Shown: positions 1-10,123, counted from the first letter of the stretch. The stretch is 64,000 bases of DNA from DASRFR01 sp035651455 (GCA_035651455.1 DASRFR010000029.1:186001-250000); one strand, 5' to 3'. Program-made: numbers and translations. The notes: generated by a model not told the origin, from the letters alone.

Positions 1-525
1 GCGAAGGGCGGGATGCCGCCTTATCGCTGGTCAGTGGAAAGCGGTGAGATGCCCGCCGGCTTGCGGCTTGAGGAGAACGGGAACCTGACCGGGGTAATAG
101 CAAAACCCGGCGATTACCGTTTTTCGCTCAGCCTTTCAGATTCCTCCAGCCCCCGCAAAACCGTCACTCGGGACTTTCTTCTACACGTTACAGCTCCCCT
201 GGAGCTTGTATGGGCAGCTTTTCCGCGCGTCGAAGCAAGCGCGATTACAGGAACTGTGAAAGTCTCAAACCAGAGCAAAGACGACTTTGATCTGACGGTC
301 ATCATCGTGGCCGTGAATGAGATTGGAAAGGCGTTTGCACTCGGATATCAACGCTTCGACCTGCAGCAAGCGGTGGTGAATTTTGAAATTCCCTTTCAGT
401 CCACGCTTCCGCAGGGCTCCTACGTTGTGCACGCCGATGCGGTCGCGGAGATTCCCGCTAAAAACACGATTTATCGCAAGCGGCTGCAAACGCCCAGCCC
501 CTTGGCGGTGACGGTCGGCCCTTGA
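1..525 (+). CDS. C-terminal part of a secreted protein with a putative Ig (He_PIG) domain, cut by the window start
   Basis: The frame is open from base 1, so the gene starts before the window and 525 is its true stop. The first visible residues (PPYRWSVESGEMPAGLRL, then NGNLTG) match the He_PIG pattern of bacterial surface proteins, in which a 'PPYxWxvxxGxLPxGLxL' strand is followed by a G-x-L-x-G turn. After this about 60-residue Ig-like fold comes a second beta-rich stretch of about 100 residues with no family I recognise and no transmembrane anchor. Its role is unknown; surface adhesion or binding is the usual guess for such domains. It lies upstream of the metal efflux operon on the same strand, but nothing ties the two together. 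Confidence 0.7.
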   Translation, partial: AKGGMPPYRWSVESGEMPAGLRLEENGNLTGVIAKPGDYRFSLSLSDSSSPRKTVTRDFLLHVTAPLELVWAAFPRVEASAITGTVKVSNQSKDDFDLTVIIVAVNEIGKAFALGYQRFDLQQAVVNFEIPFQSTLPQGSYVVHADAVAEIPAKNTIYRKRLQTPSPLAVTVGP

Positions 526-661
526 ACAGAGCGCAAATCGGCGTACAAGTCCAAGCGTCACGTTGATTTCCAAGCGCAATTCTGTGACACTGTTTTTCTG
601 CACATTGAAGCGGGATTGTCGCGCGCAAACCGACGCCCTCTCGCTTTCTACGCACTGAAGC

Positions 662-1087
662 ATGGAACTGATTCTCAACCTGTTCTGGGTCTTGCTGGCG
701 GTCCCTGCGTATTGGATATGGCGCCGCCCGACGGAATCAGTGCGCCCCGGTACTCGTCTCTGCTCCTGGCACTACATCCTGGTACTCGGTTGCATTCTGA
801 CCTTGCTTTTCCCGGTCATCTCGGCGACCGATGATCTGCACGCGATGCGCCCGGAGAGCGAAGAGTCCTGCAGTTCAAAGCGCTCGGTCAAACATTGTCT
901 GCAAAGCAAGGCTTCTTCGCGGCACGTCACGCCGCCTACTCCGCCGGTAATAATCGCGGCGCTGCAGCCTGTCGCGCCTGGCGCAAGGCTCGTCGAAATT
1001 GTCACGGTACGGCAGGTGAAGAGTCCTGACTCCCCCTCATGGAATTCTTGTGCCACGCGGGCGCCTCCATCTCTCCTTCTCGCGTAG
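662..1087 (+). CDS. Small membrane protein upstream of the RND efflux operon
   Basis: A 141-residue protein of unknown function. Two hydrophobic stretches lie at residues 2-18 (ELILNLFWVLLAVPAYWIW) and 38-54, followed by a short acidic segment (DDLHAMRPESEES) and a basic, Ser/Pro-rich tail. It sits 128 bases before the outer-membrane efflux gene on the same strand, so it may be the first gene of the operon. I see no metal-binding Cys/His cluster that would make it a metal chaperone. The start has only a weak ribosome binding site. The overlapping frame at 616-834 lacks hydrophobic segments and is judged a shadow. Confidence 0.6.
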   Translation: MELILNLFWVLLAVPAYWIWRRPTESVRPGTRLCSWHYILVLGCILTLLFPVISATDDLHAMRPESEESCSSKRSVKHCLQSKASSRHVTPPTPPVIIAALQPVAPGARLVEIVTVRQVKSPDSPSWNSCATRAPPSLLLA

Positions 1088-1215
1088 TGTGAATCATCGC
1101 GTTCCTGCGGTGATGGTCCCTGAACTTGAACGAACTTCAGCGTGAAGCCGGTCTCACGCTCGTGAATCGGCGTTCGCCACAGATCCTCTCGTGCGGCGCC
1201 GCCCGGAGTTACCGG

Positions 1216-2493
1216 ATGGTAAGAATGCGACACCTATGCTTTACCCTGTTCGTCCTCGGCTGCGTTGCCAGAGCCGTGGCCCAGCAGCGTCCTGAAGTCC
1301 TCACCTGGGAACAGGTCCGTGAGCGGTTTGAGCAAAATAATCCCACCCTGCTCGCGGCGAAATTGAATGTAGACGAGACCCTCGCCCAGGAAATTACGGC
1401 CTACCTTCGTCCGAATCCGGCTTTCACGCTCTCGGTGGACGGCACACAGATCGCTCCCGGAGATCGCGTGTGGAAGCCGTTCTCCGGCACGTTCGTCACG
1501 CCTGCGCTCAGTTACCTGCACGAGCGCGGGCACAAGCGGGAGCTGCGCCGGGAAAGCGCACGGAAGGGAACCGGGATTGCGGCTTCGACCGAAGCGGACG
1601 CGGCACGGACTCTGCTGTTCGACTTGCGCAGCGCGTTTGTCTCAACACTGCAAGCGAAAGCGGTGTGGAAGCTGGCGCAAGACAATCTCACCTACTACGA
1701 CCATGTGCTCGATGTCAGCCGGGACCGCTTAAAGGCCGGGGATATCGCCCAAGTCGATCTCGACCGGCTCGAATTGCAGCGGGTGCAGTATGAATCCGAC
1801 TTGCAAACCGCACAAGTGAACCTGCGCACCGCGAAGATCCAGTTGCTTACTTTGCTGAACGATCGCACGCCCCTAGAGGAGTTCGATGTGACGGGATCGT
1901 TCGATTTTGTCGATCAACTTGCGCCGCGCGACGATTTGCGGAAAATGGCGTTGGCTATTCGTCCGGATCTCCAGGCTGCGCTGGAGGCCGTCGAGAAAGC
2001 CCAAACCGATCGAAATCTCGCGGTGGCCAATGGGTCCACGGATCCAACCTTCAGCGGCTGGCTGACGAATAACCCCTCGACCAATAACCCATTCGCGAGC
2101 AACACCGTAGGGGTCAGCGTCAGCGTGCCGCTGCGCATCTTTGACCGCAACCAGGGAGAGAAGTTGCGTACGCAGATTGAGGTAAGTCGCGCTGAGAAGT
2201 TGCGCGAAGCGGCGGAAGCCCTCGTCCTCAGTGACGTGGATTCCGGCTACGCGACACTTGAGAGCACTTTGAATCTCCTGCGGCCTTACAAGCAACGCTA
2301 CCTGCGGCAGGCCGTTCGGGTGCGCGACACGGTTTCGTTTTCCTATCAGAACGGCGGCGCTTCCCTACTGGAGTTTTTGAGCGCAGAGGCGGAATACCGA
2401 AACATTGAACTCAGCTACACCAACCTGATTGGTTCGTACCTGACGGCAGCGGCGCAATTGAATCTGGCGGTGGGCCGCGAGGTAATCCCATGA
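1216..2493 (+). CDS. TolC/CusC-family outer membrane efflux protein
   Basis: The outer membrane channel of a tripartite RND metal efflux system, expected to span the outer membrane and periplasm as a trimer. I start it at the ATG at 1216, because the following residues form a good signal peptide (MRHLCFTLFVLGCVARAVAQ, cleavage after AVA) and upstream codons do not. The mature protein shows the two TolC/OEP repeats: long amphipathic helices with 'SRDRLKAGDIAQVDLDRLEL' in the first half and 'SYQNGGASLLEFLSAEAEYR' in the second. About 425 residues is normal for CusC/CzcC-type channels. There is no lipobox, unlike CusC. Its stop overlaps the adaptor start by 4 bases (ATGA), which implies translational coupling. 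Confidence 0.9.
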   Translation: MVRMRHLCFTLFVLGCVARAVAQQRPEVLTWEQVRERFEQNNPTLLAAKLNVDETLAQEITAYLRPNPAFTLSVDGTQIAPGDRVWKPFSGTFVTPALSYLHERGHKRELRRESARKGTGIAASTEADAARTLLFDLRSAFVSTLQAKAVWKLAQDNLTYYDHVLDVSRDRLKAGDIAQVDLDRLELQRVQYESDLQTAQVNLRTAKIQLLTLLNDRTPLEEFDVTGSFDFVDQLAPRDDLRKMALAIRPDLQAALEAVEKAQTDRNLAVANGSTDPTFSGWLTNNPSTNNPFASNTVGVSVSVPLRIFDRNQGEKLRTQIEVSRAEKLREAAEALVLSDVDSGYATLESTLNLLRPYKQRYLRQAVRVRDTVSFSYQNGGASLLEFLSAEAEYRNIELSYTNLIGSYLTAAAQLNLAVGREVIP

Positions 2494-3629
2494 CAACTGC
2501 TCTTTTCCGGCGAGCCACTGCAATTTCTGTCGCCGCCTTCGCCTTGGCCCTGGCGGTCTCGTGCACGAACGAGATCAAAGCCGCTCCGACCAGGGCTGAG
2601 ATCACAATCGATCCCAACCTGTTCACTGTCGACGAGCCTGAGCGGTTCACCCTGGCCACGGTCGAGACCCGGAACGTGCCGACAATCCTTGGAGCAAGCG
2701 GAGTGGTTACTCCGGACGTAACCCGTACCATTCACGTGACCTCACAAGGCTCAGGTCGCGTCCTCGAGTTGCGGGTGAAACTCGGCGATTTCGTGAAAAA
2801 AGGCCAGGTACTGCTCTCGATCTACAGCGCTGATCTAGCTGGGGCTTTCTCCGACTACAAAAAGGCGATTGCCGATGAGCGGCTGACCGGTCGCGCTCTG
2901 GCACGCGCCCAGTTGCTCAATTCGCACGGCGCGCTCGCGCAAAAAGATTTGGAGACATCCGAGGATGCGGAAGACAAGGCCAAGGCCGACGTGCAAAACA
3001 CTTCGGAGCACGTGCGTCTGCTTGGGGGGGATCCGAATCACCCCAGTTCGATTATCGAAATTCGTGCTCCCGTCTCCGGGACCATCGTCGAACAGAACGT
3101 GGCCGGAGCGGAAGGCGTGAAGAGTCTCGACAACAGCCCCAGCCTCTTCACCATTGCCGACCTGTCGCAGGTATGGGTGGTCTGCGATGTTTACGAGAAT
3201 GATCTCGGGGTGGTGCATGTGGGCGACCCCGCAGAAATTCGCCTCAACGCGTATCCCGATCGAGTTTTTCAGGCACACGTCGCCGATATTTCGCGGGTGC
3301 TCGATCCGACTCTTCGGTCCGCCAAAGTGCGAATGGTACTTGCGAACTCGGACGACAGCTTCCGTCCGGGTATGTTTGCCACGGCCACCTTCCGCTCGCG
3401 CAAGTTGGAAACGCGAATCGTCGTGCCGGCCACCTCAATCATGCGCCTGCAGGATAAGGACTGGTTGTTTCGCAAAGAAGGAGCGAACCGCTTTCACAAG
3501 CTCGAAGTGCACGCCCTGGGAACAACCCAGGATGGCATGCAGGAGGTGCGCGACGATGTAAAGCCCGGCGATCAGGTGGTGGTGAATGCCCTGGAATTTT
3601 CTACGGCAATGTCAGGGCAGGGCAAATGA
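2490..3629 (+). CDS. RND efflux periplasmic adaptor (CzcB/CusB-like membrane fusion protein)
   Basis: A periplasmic adaptor that joins the inner-membrane pump to the outer-membrane channel. The signal sequence ends in a lipobox-like LAVSC near residue 25, so it is probably a lipoprotein. A biotinyl-lipoyl half motif (RVLELRVKLGDFVKKGQVLL) lies near residues 90-110. It is followed by a helical hairpin of about 60 residues (charged, Ala/Glu-rich), the second lipoyl half (EIRAPVSGTIVEQNV), and beta-barrel and membrane-proximal domains. The length of 379 residues fits CusB/CzcB. The N-terminal Met or His metal-binding segments of some family members are not evident. It overlaps both neighbours by 4 bases, so channel, adaptor and pump form one operon. 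Confidence 0.93.
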   Translation: MTTALFRRATAISVAAFALALAVSCTNEIKAAPTRAEITIDPNLFTVDEPERFTLATVETRNVPTILGASGVVTPDVTRTIHVTSQGSGRVLELRVKLGDFVKKGQVLLSIYSADLAGAFSDYKKAIADERLTGRALARAQLLNSHGALAQKDLETSEDAEDKAKADVQNTSEHVRLLGGDPNHPSSIIEIRAPVSGTIVEQNVAGAEGVKSLDNSPSLFTIADLSQVWVVCDVYENDLGVVHVGDPAEIRLNAYPDRVFQAHVADISRVLDPTLRSAKVRMVLANSDDSFRPGMFATATFRSRKLETRIVVPATSIMRLQDKDWLFRKEGANRFHKLEVHALGTTQDGMQEVRDDVKPGDQVVVNALEFSTAMSGQGK

Positions 3630-6600
3630 TTCGTTACCTGATCGATTTCGCGCTACGTAGCCGGATTCTCGTCCTGAGTATTGCGTTGGTGCTCTTCGTC
3701 TGGGGCATGATTTCGTTCCACAATCTGCCGGTAGAGGCTTATCCCGATGTTGCTGATACCTACGTCCAGGTCATCACACAATGGCCGGGTCACGCAGCAG
3801 AAGAAGTAGAACAGCAGATTACGGTTCCATTGGAGGTGCTGCTGAACGGCGTGGCGCACATGACTCACCTGCGCTCCACCTCGCTTTCCGGGCTCTCCGT
3901 GATCACCATCATTTACGACGACGAGACCACAACCTTCAACGCACGCCAGGAGGTGTTAGACCGCCTGCAACTCGCCACGTTGCCGGCAAACGTAAATGCC
4001 GGGATCGGTCGCGACTACAGTCCCACGGGGCAGATCATGTTCTACACCTTGAGCAGCACCAACCCAAAGTATGACGTCATGGAGTTGAAAACCCTCCAGG
4101 ATTGGTTCGTGCTCAACCAACTCAAATCGGTTCCGAATGTGGTCGACGTCAATATCTTCGGCGGCCCAACGCGCGAATACCAGGTGCAACTCGACCCCAA
4201 CCGTCTGGTGTCCTTTGGCCTTGCGCTGAGCCAGGTGGAGCAGGCGCTGACCAACAATAACCTCAATGCCGGAGGCGGATTCATCGAGCGTGGACAACAG
4301 GCACTCAATGTGCGCGCCGTCGGCTTGATGCAGACGACGGACGATATTGGCGCGACCGTAGTCAGGGTTATCAATGGCACTCCAATTCGGATCCGCGATC
4401 TCGGCAGCGTCGTGCAGGCGCCCAAAGTCAGGCTTGGCCAACTAGGCAAGGCGATTCGGCACGAAGACGGGGTCATCGTGAACGACAACGATGTTGTGGA
4501 AGGAATCGTTCTGCTCCGCAAAGGCGCGGAAGCGGAGGCGACCCTCAAATCTCTGCATGCGAAGATCTATGAACTCAATCATGGCCTGCTTCCGCCGGGC
4601 GTAAAGTTTGTTCCCCATCTCGACCGCAGCGACCTGGTCCATTACACAACACACACCGTTCTGCGGAACCTAACTGACGGCGTGCTGCTGGTCACTCTCA
4701 TCCTTTTCCTGTTTCTCGGCAATGCCCGCAGCGCGCTGATCGTGACCTTCACGATCCCGTTTTCATTGCTGTTCGCGGCGATTTTACTGGACCTCAACCA
4801 CATCCCGGCCAATCTGCTTTCCCTGGGAGCATTGGATTTCGGCATGGTGGTGGACGGCTCCGTGGTGATGGTCGAAAACATCCTTCGCCACATGGAGTAC
4901 TCCCACGAGAGCAAGAAGAGTCTGCTGCAGATATTGTCCACCGCCGCTCATGAAGTGCAGCGGCCGGTCTTTTTTGCACGTATCATCATCATCGTTTCTT
5001 ATCTTCCGATATTTACCTTGCAACGAGTGGAAGGCCGCCTGTTCCGCCCTATGGCATGGACGGTCGCCTTCGCCCTGCTCGGCGCGCTGATCTTCGCCTT
5101 GCTCATTGCTCCTGTCCTGTGCAGTTACCTGTTCCGCGGCAAAATATCGGAGTGGAGAAATCCCGTACTCGATTGGCTCACTCGCACTTACAAGCGGATC
5201 CTGGATTGGTGTTTCGAGCACATCCGAGTAGTTGTAGCCGCAGGACTGGTCCTGTTTGCCGCGATGCTGGGTATCGGATTCAGCGGCATCATCGGATCCG
5301 AATTTCTTCCCCACCTGGATGAAGGTGCGATCTGGGTGCGTGGCACGCTGGCGCCGAGCACAGGTCCGACCACCGGAATTCAGGTGGCAAATCGGGCCAG
5401 GCTGCTGCTCGCCCAATTTCCTGAAGCGAAACAGGTCATAAGCCAAGTTGGGCGGCCCGACGATGGCACAGACGCCAGCGGCTTCTACAACACGGAATTC
5501 TTTGTCGACCTGCTTCCGAGGTCGCGCTGGCGGCCGCAATTCAGGACCAAGGAACAGCTGATTGCCGCAATGGATAAGTCCCTGGGACAAATTCCCGGCG
5601 TGGATTGGAATTTTTCTCAACCCATTTCCGACAACGTAGAGGAAGCCGTCAGCGGCGTGAAGGGCGAGTTGGCGGTGAAGCTCTTCGGCCCCGATCTCAA
5701 AATACTTGAGCAAAAAGCTGATCAAATGCAATCCGTCATGAGCACAGTTCCCGGCGTGGCCGATCTAGGCACCTTTCAGGTTCGTGGACAGCCGAATGTC
5801 AATCTCGTGGTGGACCGTGCAGCCGCCGATCGCTTTGGTATTAACGTCAGCGACGTTCAAGATGCGGTAGAAACCGCGGTCGGAGGCAAAAGTGTCAGCC
5901 AGATTCTAGTCGGTGAGCAGCGCTATGACCTGACGGTCCGTTATCAGCCACAGTTCCGAAAGACGGTGGATGACATCACAAACATTCGAATCGTCGCGCC
6001 CTCCGCTGAACGCGTCTCCCTTGGACAACTCTGCGAGGTCAAACTCGAAGACGGGGCGTCGACTATCTACCGCGAGGGCAACTCCCGCTACGTCGCGATC
6101 AAATACAGCGTGCGCGGCAGGGACCTGGGCAGCACCGTGCGCGAGGCCATCGACGAAGTTCACCGGAAAGTACAGTTGCCCGAAGGCTATCACCTTGACT
6201 GGACTGGCGAGTATGAAAGCCAGCAGCGCGCCAATCGCCGCCTCGCCATCATTGTTCCCATCACAATTTTGTTGATGTCGCTGATTTTGTATTCGGCGTT
6301 CAGTTCATGGAAATGGGTGGGTCTGATCCTTGCCATCGTGCTGCTGTCGCCATTGGGTGGCTTCATCAGCCTGCTCGCAACTGGCACCCACTTCAGCGTT
6401 TCCTCGGGGCTGGGTTTCCTGGCGTTAATGGGCGTTTCCGTCGAAATCGGCGTGATCATGGTGGAGTACATCAATCAGTTGCGCACTCGCGGCATGAGCC
6501 CACCCGAGGCCGCCCGGGAAGGTGCGGTGCTTCGTTTGCGCCCGATCACGATGACCATGCTGGTGGCCATCCTGGGACTGCTGCCCGCGGCCATGTCGCA

Positions 6601-6778
6601 CGACATCGGCTCGGACTCGCAGCGCCCGTTCGCGATTGTCATTGTGGGTGGATTGTTGTTTGAACTGTTGATCAGCGTGATTTTAATGCCATCACTGTAT
6701 GTGTTCTGGGCGCGTCCTGACGATAAGCTTCCGCCGCCGGAACTGGGCTTCTTCGGCGAAGGCGAGCATGTAGATTAA
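3626..6778 (+). CDS. CzcA/CusA-family heavy metal efflux RND pump
   Basis: A 1050-residue proton-driven inner membrane pump of the heavy-metal efflux (HME) RND family. The N-terminus (MIRYLIDFALRSRILVL) and the two large periplasmic loops between TM1-2 and TM7-8 are intact. TM4 carries Asp404, Asp410 and Glu417 (LDFGMVVDGSVVMVEN), which align with CzcA Asp402, Asp408 and Glu415, the proton relay of divalent-cation pumps. CusA-type monovalent pumps have a different TM4 motif. I infer export of Zn, Co, Ni or Cd rather than Cu or Ag; substrate range cannot be settled by sequence alone. It is the last gene of the operon, and no metal-sensing regulator lies next to it in the window. Confidence 0.95.
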   Translation: MIRYLIDFALRSRILVLSIALVLFVWGMISFHNLPVEAYPDVADTYVQVITQWPGHAAEEVEQQITVPLEVLLNGVAHMTHLRSTSLSGLSVITIIYDDETTTFNARQEVLDRLQLATLPANVNAGIGRDYSPTGQIMFYTLSSTNPKYDVMELKTLQDWFVLNQLKSVPNVVDVNIFGGPTREYQVQLDPNRLVSFGLALSQVEQALTNNNLNAGGGFIERGQQALNVRAVGLMQTTDDIGATVVRVINGTPIRIRDLGSVVQAPKVRLGQLGKAIRHEDGVIVNDNDVVEGIVLLRKGAEAEATLKSLHAKIYELNHGLLPPGVKFVPHLDRSDLVHYTTHTVLRNLTDGVLLVTLILFLFLGNARSALIVTFTIPFSLLFAAILLDLNHIPANLLSLGALDFGMVVDGSVVMVENILRHMEYSHESKKSLLQILSTAAHEVQRPVFFARIIIIVSYLPIFTLQRVEGRLFRPMAWTVAFALLGALIFALLIAPVLCSYLFRGKISEWRNPVLDWLTRTYKRILDWCFEHIRVVVAAGLVLFAAMLGIGFSGIIGSEFLPHLDEGAIWVRGTLAPSTGPTTGIQVANRARLLLAQFPEAKQVISQVGRPDDGTDASGFYNTEFFVDLLPRSRWRPQFRTKEQLIAAMDKSLGQIPGVDWNFSQPISDNVEEAVSGVKGELAVKLFGPDLKILEQKADQMQSVMSTVPGVADLGTFQVRGQPNVNLVVDRAAADRFGINVSDVQDAVETAVGGKSVSQILVGEQRYDLTVRYQPQFRKTVDDITNIRIVAPSAERVSLGQLCEVKLEDGASTIYREGNSRYVAIKYSVRGRDLGSTVREAIDEVHRKVQLPEGYHLDWTGEYESQQRANRRLAIIVPITILLMSLILYSAFSSWKWVGLILAIVLLSPLGGFISLLATGTHFSVSSGLGFLALMGVSVEIGVIMVEYINQLRTRGMSPPEAAREGAVLRLRPITMTMLVAILGLLPAAMSHDIGSDSQRPFAIVIVGGLLFELLISVILMPSLYVFWARPDDKLPPPELGFFGEGEHVD

Positions 6779-6841
6779 GGCGACGAGTCAATCGTGGGCG
6801 GCTACGCCTATGGCGAGCGTACTTCGCTAGTCCCAAGTTCG

Positions 6842-9800
6842 CTAGAAAATCAGTTTCAGGCCCAGCTGCACTACTCTCGGACCACCGCCGCCCAGGCCAG
6901 GATTCGTTTGCGCCTGATCGGGAGTCTGCGTGACCAGCCCGGTCGGGCTCGGGGCCACTGTGCCATCCGGTCCGATCCCCGGCGAAACGAACCAGTTGGG
7001 GAGTGCAAAATTCGGGTGATTGAAAATGTTGAAGAACTCCGCCCGGAATTGCAGATTAAGCCGCTCGAAAATGCGCGTGTTCTTGGCCAAGGCGAAATCC
7101 AGGTTCCAGAAATGCGGGCCGTAGATCGAGTTGCGCCCCAGATCCCCAAAGCTTCCCGCCGCTCCGGTTGGAAAAGCGGGTTGCGCGAAGGCCAGCGGAT
7201 TGAGATACCCGATGGTGTCCGGTCCCGATTCCCAGTTGGGATTAATCGGGTTCACGCCAGGCACCAGGTTCGGACGCTGGTGGCTATTTGCGGGAGTAGG
7301 AAAGCTCACCCCGCTGGTGTCATTCGAGGACACGATAGGAATGGGCCTTCCGCTCTGCGCCGTGAAGATGGAGTTCACCTGCCATCCTTCGGCCAGCCGC
7401 TTGGGACCGATTAATCGAGGCAGTTGATAGGTGAAGGCCGCAGTGAAGCGCTGTCGCGTGTCGAAATTGGAAGGCCCGTGTTCCGCCTTCAGATTGTTGG
7501 AATCCTGCGGCAGCGCCACGGTTGCAAAATTAAAGTCAATGCCATCGGACGCGTCGTCCAGCGACTTTGACCAGGTATAACCCGCGAAACCGGAAAGACC
7601 GTGCGATCCCTGCACCCGCAGCGTTCCCTGCAACGCGTGATAAGTTGACGCGCTAATTGTGGCAAACTCGTTCATAAAACCGTAGTTGGGATTGGGACGA
7701 TTGCCGTTCGCATCGGCCTGGTTCGCGTCCCGCAGCCTTACGAGTTTCGTTCCCTTGCTGCCCACGTATCCAAGTTCCAATCCGATATTCTTTGCGAACT
7801 CCTGCTCGAGATTGAAATTCCAACTCTGCGTGTACGGAGTCACCAGGTTGCGGGGAGTGAAAAAAATGTCGAAGGCAAACGGTTGAGTTACCGGCGTAAA
7901 CACCGGCCCGGCCACGCTTCCGTTGAAGGTGTTGGAATCGAAATTTAGAGGCTGCACCGGCTTTGGTCCAATCGGTGGAGTGACCAGGCCGGCATCGTTG
8001 GTGAAATTCGCGATCATCAGGTCCTGGGGAATGTAGTCGTAGAAAATTCCGTAGGAACCGCGAATGACGGTATTCGCGTGAGCATTCCAGGCGAACCCGA
8101 TTCGCGGACCAAAATTATTCAGGTCGCGCTTATAGGCGCCATCGACGCCGTCGCTCCCGACCATGGCAAGATTCCCGTCCCTCCCGAGATTGGCAAGCAG
8201 GTTGTGCGATTCGCTGATCGGGCCAAAGTACTCCCAGCGCAGGCCCAGGTTGAGGGTGAAGGTCGGGTGCACCCGGAAATCATCCTGGACAAAAAATGCA
8301 AGGCCGTTGTTGCTCGTACTGCGCTGAGTATTCCCGGCATTCGCGAGTGTGAAGGAATCGAAGCCGAGATAATAGGCGGCCAGAACATCGGCTCCCGGAT
8401 CGTTCGAAAATCCATTATCCGTGCCGAAAATGATACCGCCCCGCTCCAGGTTGTCATTGAATGAGTCGATAAGAGCGCGACGAAATTCTCCGCCGAATTT
8501 GATGGTGTGCCGTCCCCGAAGCCATGTGAAGTTATCCAGGACCTGGAAACTCTGGCTTGTCCGCCCACGCGGAATGCTGAACGCGGTGGCGCCCAGGTTG
8601 TCGAAAATTCCTCCGAAGTCAATCTCCGGCAGCCCAAGTTTACCGGTTCCGAAGTCGATGCCCACTGACGAAGGATCGAAGTTCGAATCGAGAGACGTGA
8701 ATGACGTCCGGTACCGGCTATACCCAAAACGCACTTCATTGACTTTCGACGGGCCCAACGTCGAGAGCGAGCTCAACGACACTACCTGTACCCTGGTGGG
8801 CGACTGCTGGGCAAACTGCGGCAGGCGCGACGCGGAAAGCGTTCCCAATCCTCCAAGTGGAAATACCTGCTGGCTGCTGGCATAGGCGTAACGTGCTGAG
8901 AGCTGTTGGGTCGAACTGATGTAATGATCGACCTTGGCGATGGCGCTGTTGACGTCGTTCTTGTCCTTCACTGTCCCCGGCACCGTACCAGCGACACCAT
9001 TGAACCCGGTTGGCGCGGGAAAGAAGTTGAGCAGCTTCGTGAGCGCTGGACTGGGCGTCACCCCGTTCGCAAGCGCAATTCCTTGTGCAGCGGTAATCTG
9101 AGCGGACGTAGGCACCTGCAGGCTGAAGTCTGATCCCACCCGTTCACGCTGGCCTTCGTAAGCACCGAAAAAGAAAGTCTTGTCTTTCAGAATCGGGCCA
9201 CCGAGCGACGCGCCGAACTGATTGTTGCGAAAAGCACTCTTGGCGGCAGGATCGCGGTTGAAATAATTGCGCGCATCCAGCATGTCATTCCGCAGGAACT
9301 CGAAGGCGGTCCCGTGAAACTGATTCGAACCCGACTTGGTGATGATGTTGATGACCGAACCGCTATTCCGCCCGTATTCCGCGGGAAACTGCGACTGCAA
9401 GTTGAATTCCTGGATAGCGTCGATGGGCAAAAGCGAGGCTGGCGCGCCGCCGATTCCTGTCTGGTTCAGCGCGGAGTTGTTGAAGAAAGGATCGTTGTTG
9501 TCGGTGCCGTCGAGCGTGTAATTGTTCGACCTGTCACGATTACCATTGATACTGAATTGCCCAAAGCCACTCTGGATTGCGGCCACTCCCGAGGGCTCCA
9601 CGGTCGCACCCGGCACCAGCGCGACCAGCTTTCCGAAATCACGGCCGTTCAGAGGAAGATCGGATACCAGTTTGCGCTCTACCACTTCGCCCAGGACATC
9701 GCGGCTGCTATCCACTACAGGCGCGGTTTCAGTCACCGTGAGTTCCTGTACCTGCCGCTGCACGCGGGTGAGATCGAAGTTCGCCGTCGTGTCCAGGCCA

Positions 9801-10123
9801 ACCGACACGAGAGCATTCTGCGCCACCGGCGAAAGGTTAGGCGCTTCCGCTGTCACGGTGTATTCGCCGGCTGGAAGTTCGGGCAGAACGTAAGCGCCAT
9901 CCTGACCAGATCGAGTTTCCCGCAACAGTCCGGTCGCGTTATTTTTTGCGGATATCTTTGCTCCCGGAACCAGGCTTCCGCTCGGGTCGGCCACCACGCC
10001 GCGAATGGAACCGCGAAAGCTCTGGCCCAGCAGCGCAGCCGGGATGAGCAACACCACGGTCAGTTGTAGTACCAGCTGCGAGCAGCGACTCAGTTTGTTG
10101 CAACAAAGAAATCCGCCGTACAT
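6842..10123 (-). CDS. Oar-like TonB-dependent receptor with N-terminal carboxypeptidase-regulatory-like domain
   Basis: A very large outer membrane beta-barrel receptor, 1093 residues from the ATG at 10123. That start is preceded by GAGGAG at 7-8 bases; the longer open frame upstream has no signal peptide. After the export signal (LQLTVVLLIPAALLGQ) comes a CarboxypepD_reg domain (RGSIRGVVADPSGSLVPGA), then a plug domain with the family phrase LPLNGRDFGKLVALVPG. A long barrel follows, ending in the aromatic C-terminal strand (VQLGLKLIF). Such receptors are expanded in Acidobacteriota and related to Myxococcus Oar; the ligand is unknown. No TonB box is obvious. It lies 82 bases downstream of the exported SAM hydroxide adenosyltransferase-like gene on the same strand and may be co-transcribed with it. 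Confidence 0.92.
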   Translation of the reverse strand: MYGGFLCCNKLSRCSQLVLQLTVVLLIPAALLGQSFRGSIRGVVADPSGSLVPGAKISAKNNATGLLRETRSGQDGAYVLPELPAGEYTVTAEAPNLSPVAQNALVSVGLDTTANFDLTRVQRQVQELTVTETAPVVDSSRDVLGEVVERKLVSDLPLNGRDFGKLVALVPGATVEPSGVAAIQSGFGQFSINGNRDRSNNYTLDGTDNNDPFFNNSALNQTGIGGAPASLLPIDAIQEFNLQSQFPAEYGRNSGSVINIITKSGSNQFHGTAFEFLRNDMLDARNYFNRDPAAKSAFRNNQFGASLGGPILKDKTFFFGAYEGQRERVGSDFSLQVPTSAQITAAQGIALANGVTPSPALTKLLNFFPAPTGFNGVAGTVPGTVKDKNDVNSAIAKVDHYISSTQQLSARYAYASSQQVFPLGGLGTLSASRLPQFAQQSPTRVQVVSLSSLSTLGPSKVNEVRFGYSRYRTSFTSLDSNFDPSSVGIDFGTGKLGLPEIDFGGIFDNLGATAFSIPRGRTSQSFQVLDNFTWLRGRHTIKFGGEFRRALIDSFNDNLERGGIIFGTDNGFSNDPGADVLAAYYLGFDSFTLANAGNTQRSTSNNGLAFFVQDDFRVHPTFTLNLGLRWEYFGPISESHNLLANLGRDGNLAMVGSDGVDGAYKRDLNNFGPRIGFAWNAHANTVIRGSYGIFYDYIPQDLMIANFTNDAGLVTPPIGPKPVQPLNFDSNTFNGSVAGPVFTPVTQPFAFDIFFTPRNLVTPYTQSWNFNLEQEFAKNIGLELGYVGSKGTKLVRLRDANQADANGNRPNPNYGFMNEFATISASTYHALQGTLRVQGSHGLSGFAGYTWSKSLDDASDGIDFNFATVALPQDSNNLKAEHGPSNFDTRQRFTAAFTYQLPRLIGPKRLAEGWQVNSIFTAQSGRPIPIVSSNDTSGVSFPTPANSHQRPNLVPGVNPINPNWESGPDTIGYLNPLAFAQPAFPTGAAGSFGDLGRNSIYGPHFWNLDFALAKNTRIFERLNLQFRAEFFNIFNHPNFALPNWFVSPGIGPDGTVAPSPTGLVTQTPDQAQTNPGLGGGGPRVVQLGLKLIF

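Noticed and set aside
4784..5731. A 315-codon minus-strand frame inside the RND pump gene
   Set aside because: The pump is intact on the plus strand; the antisense product is His/Gln/Arg-rich without any motif.
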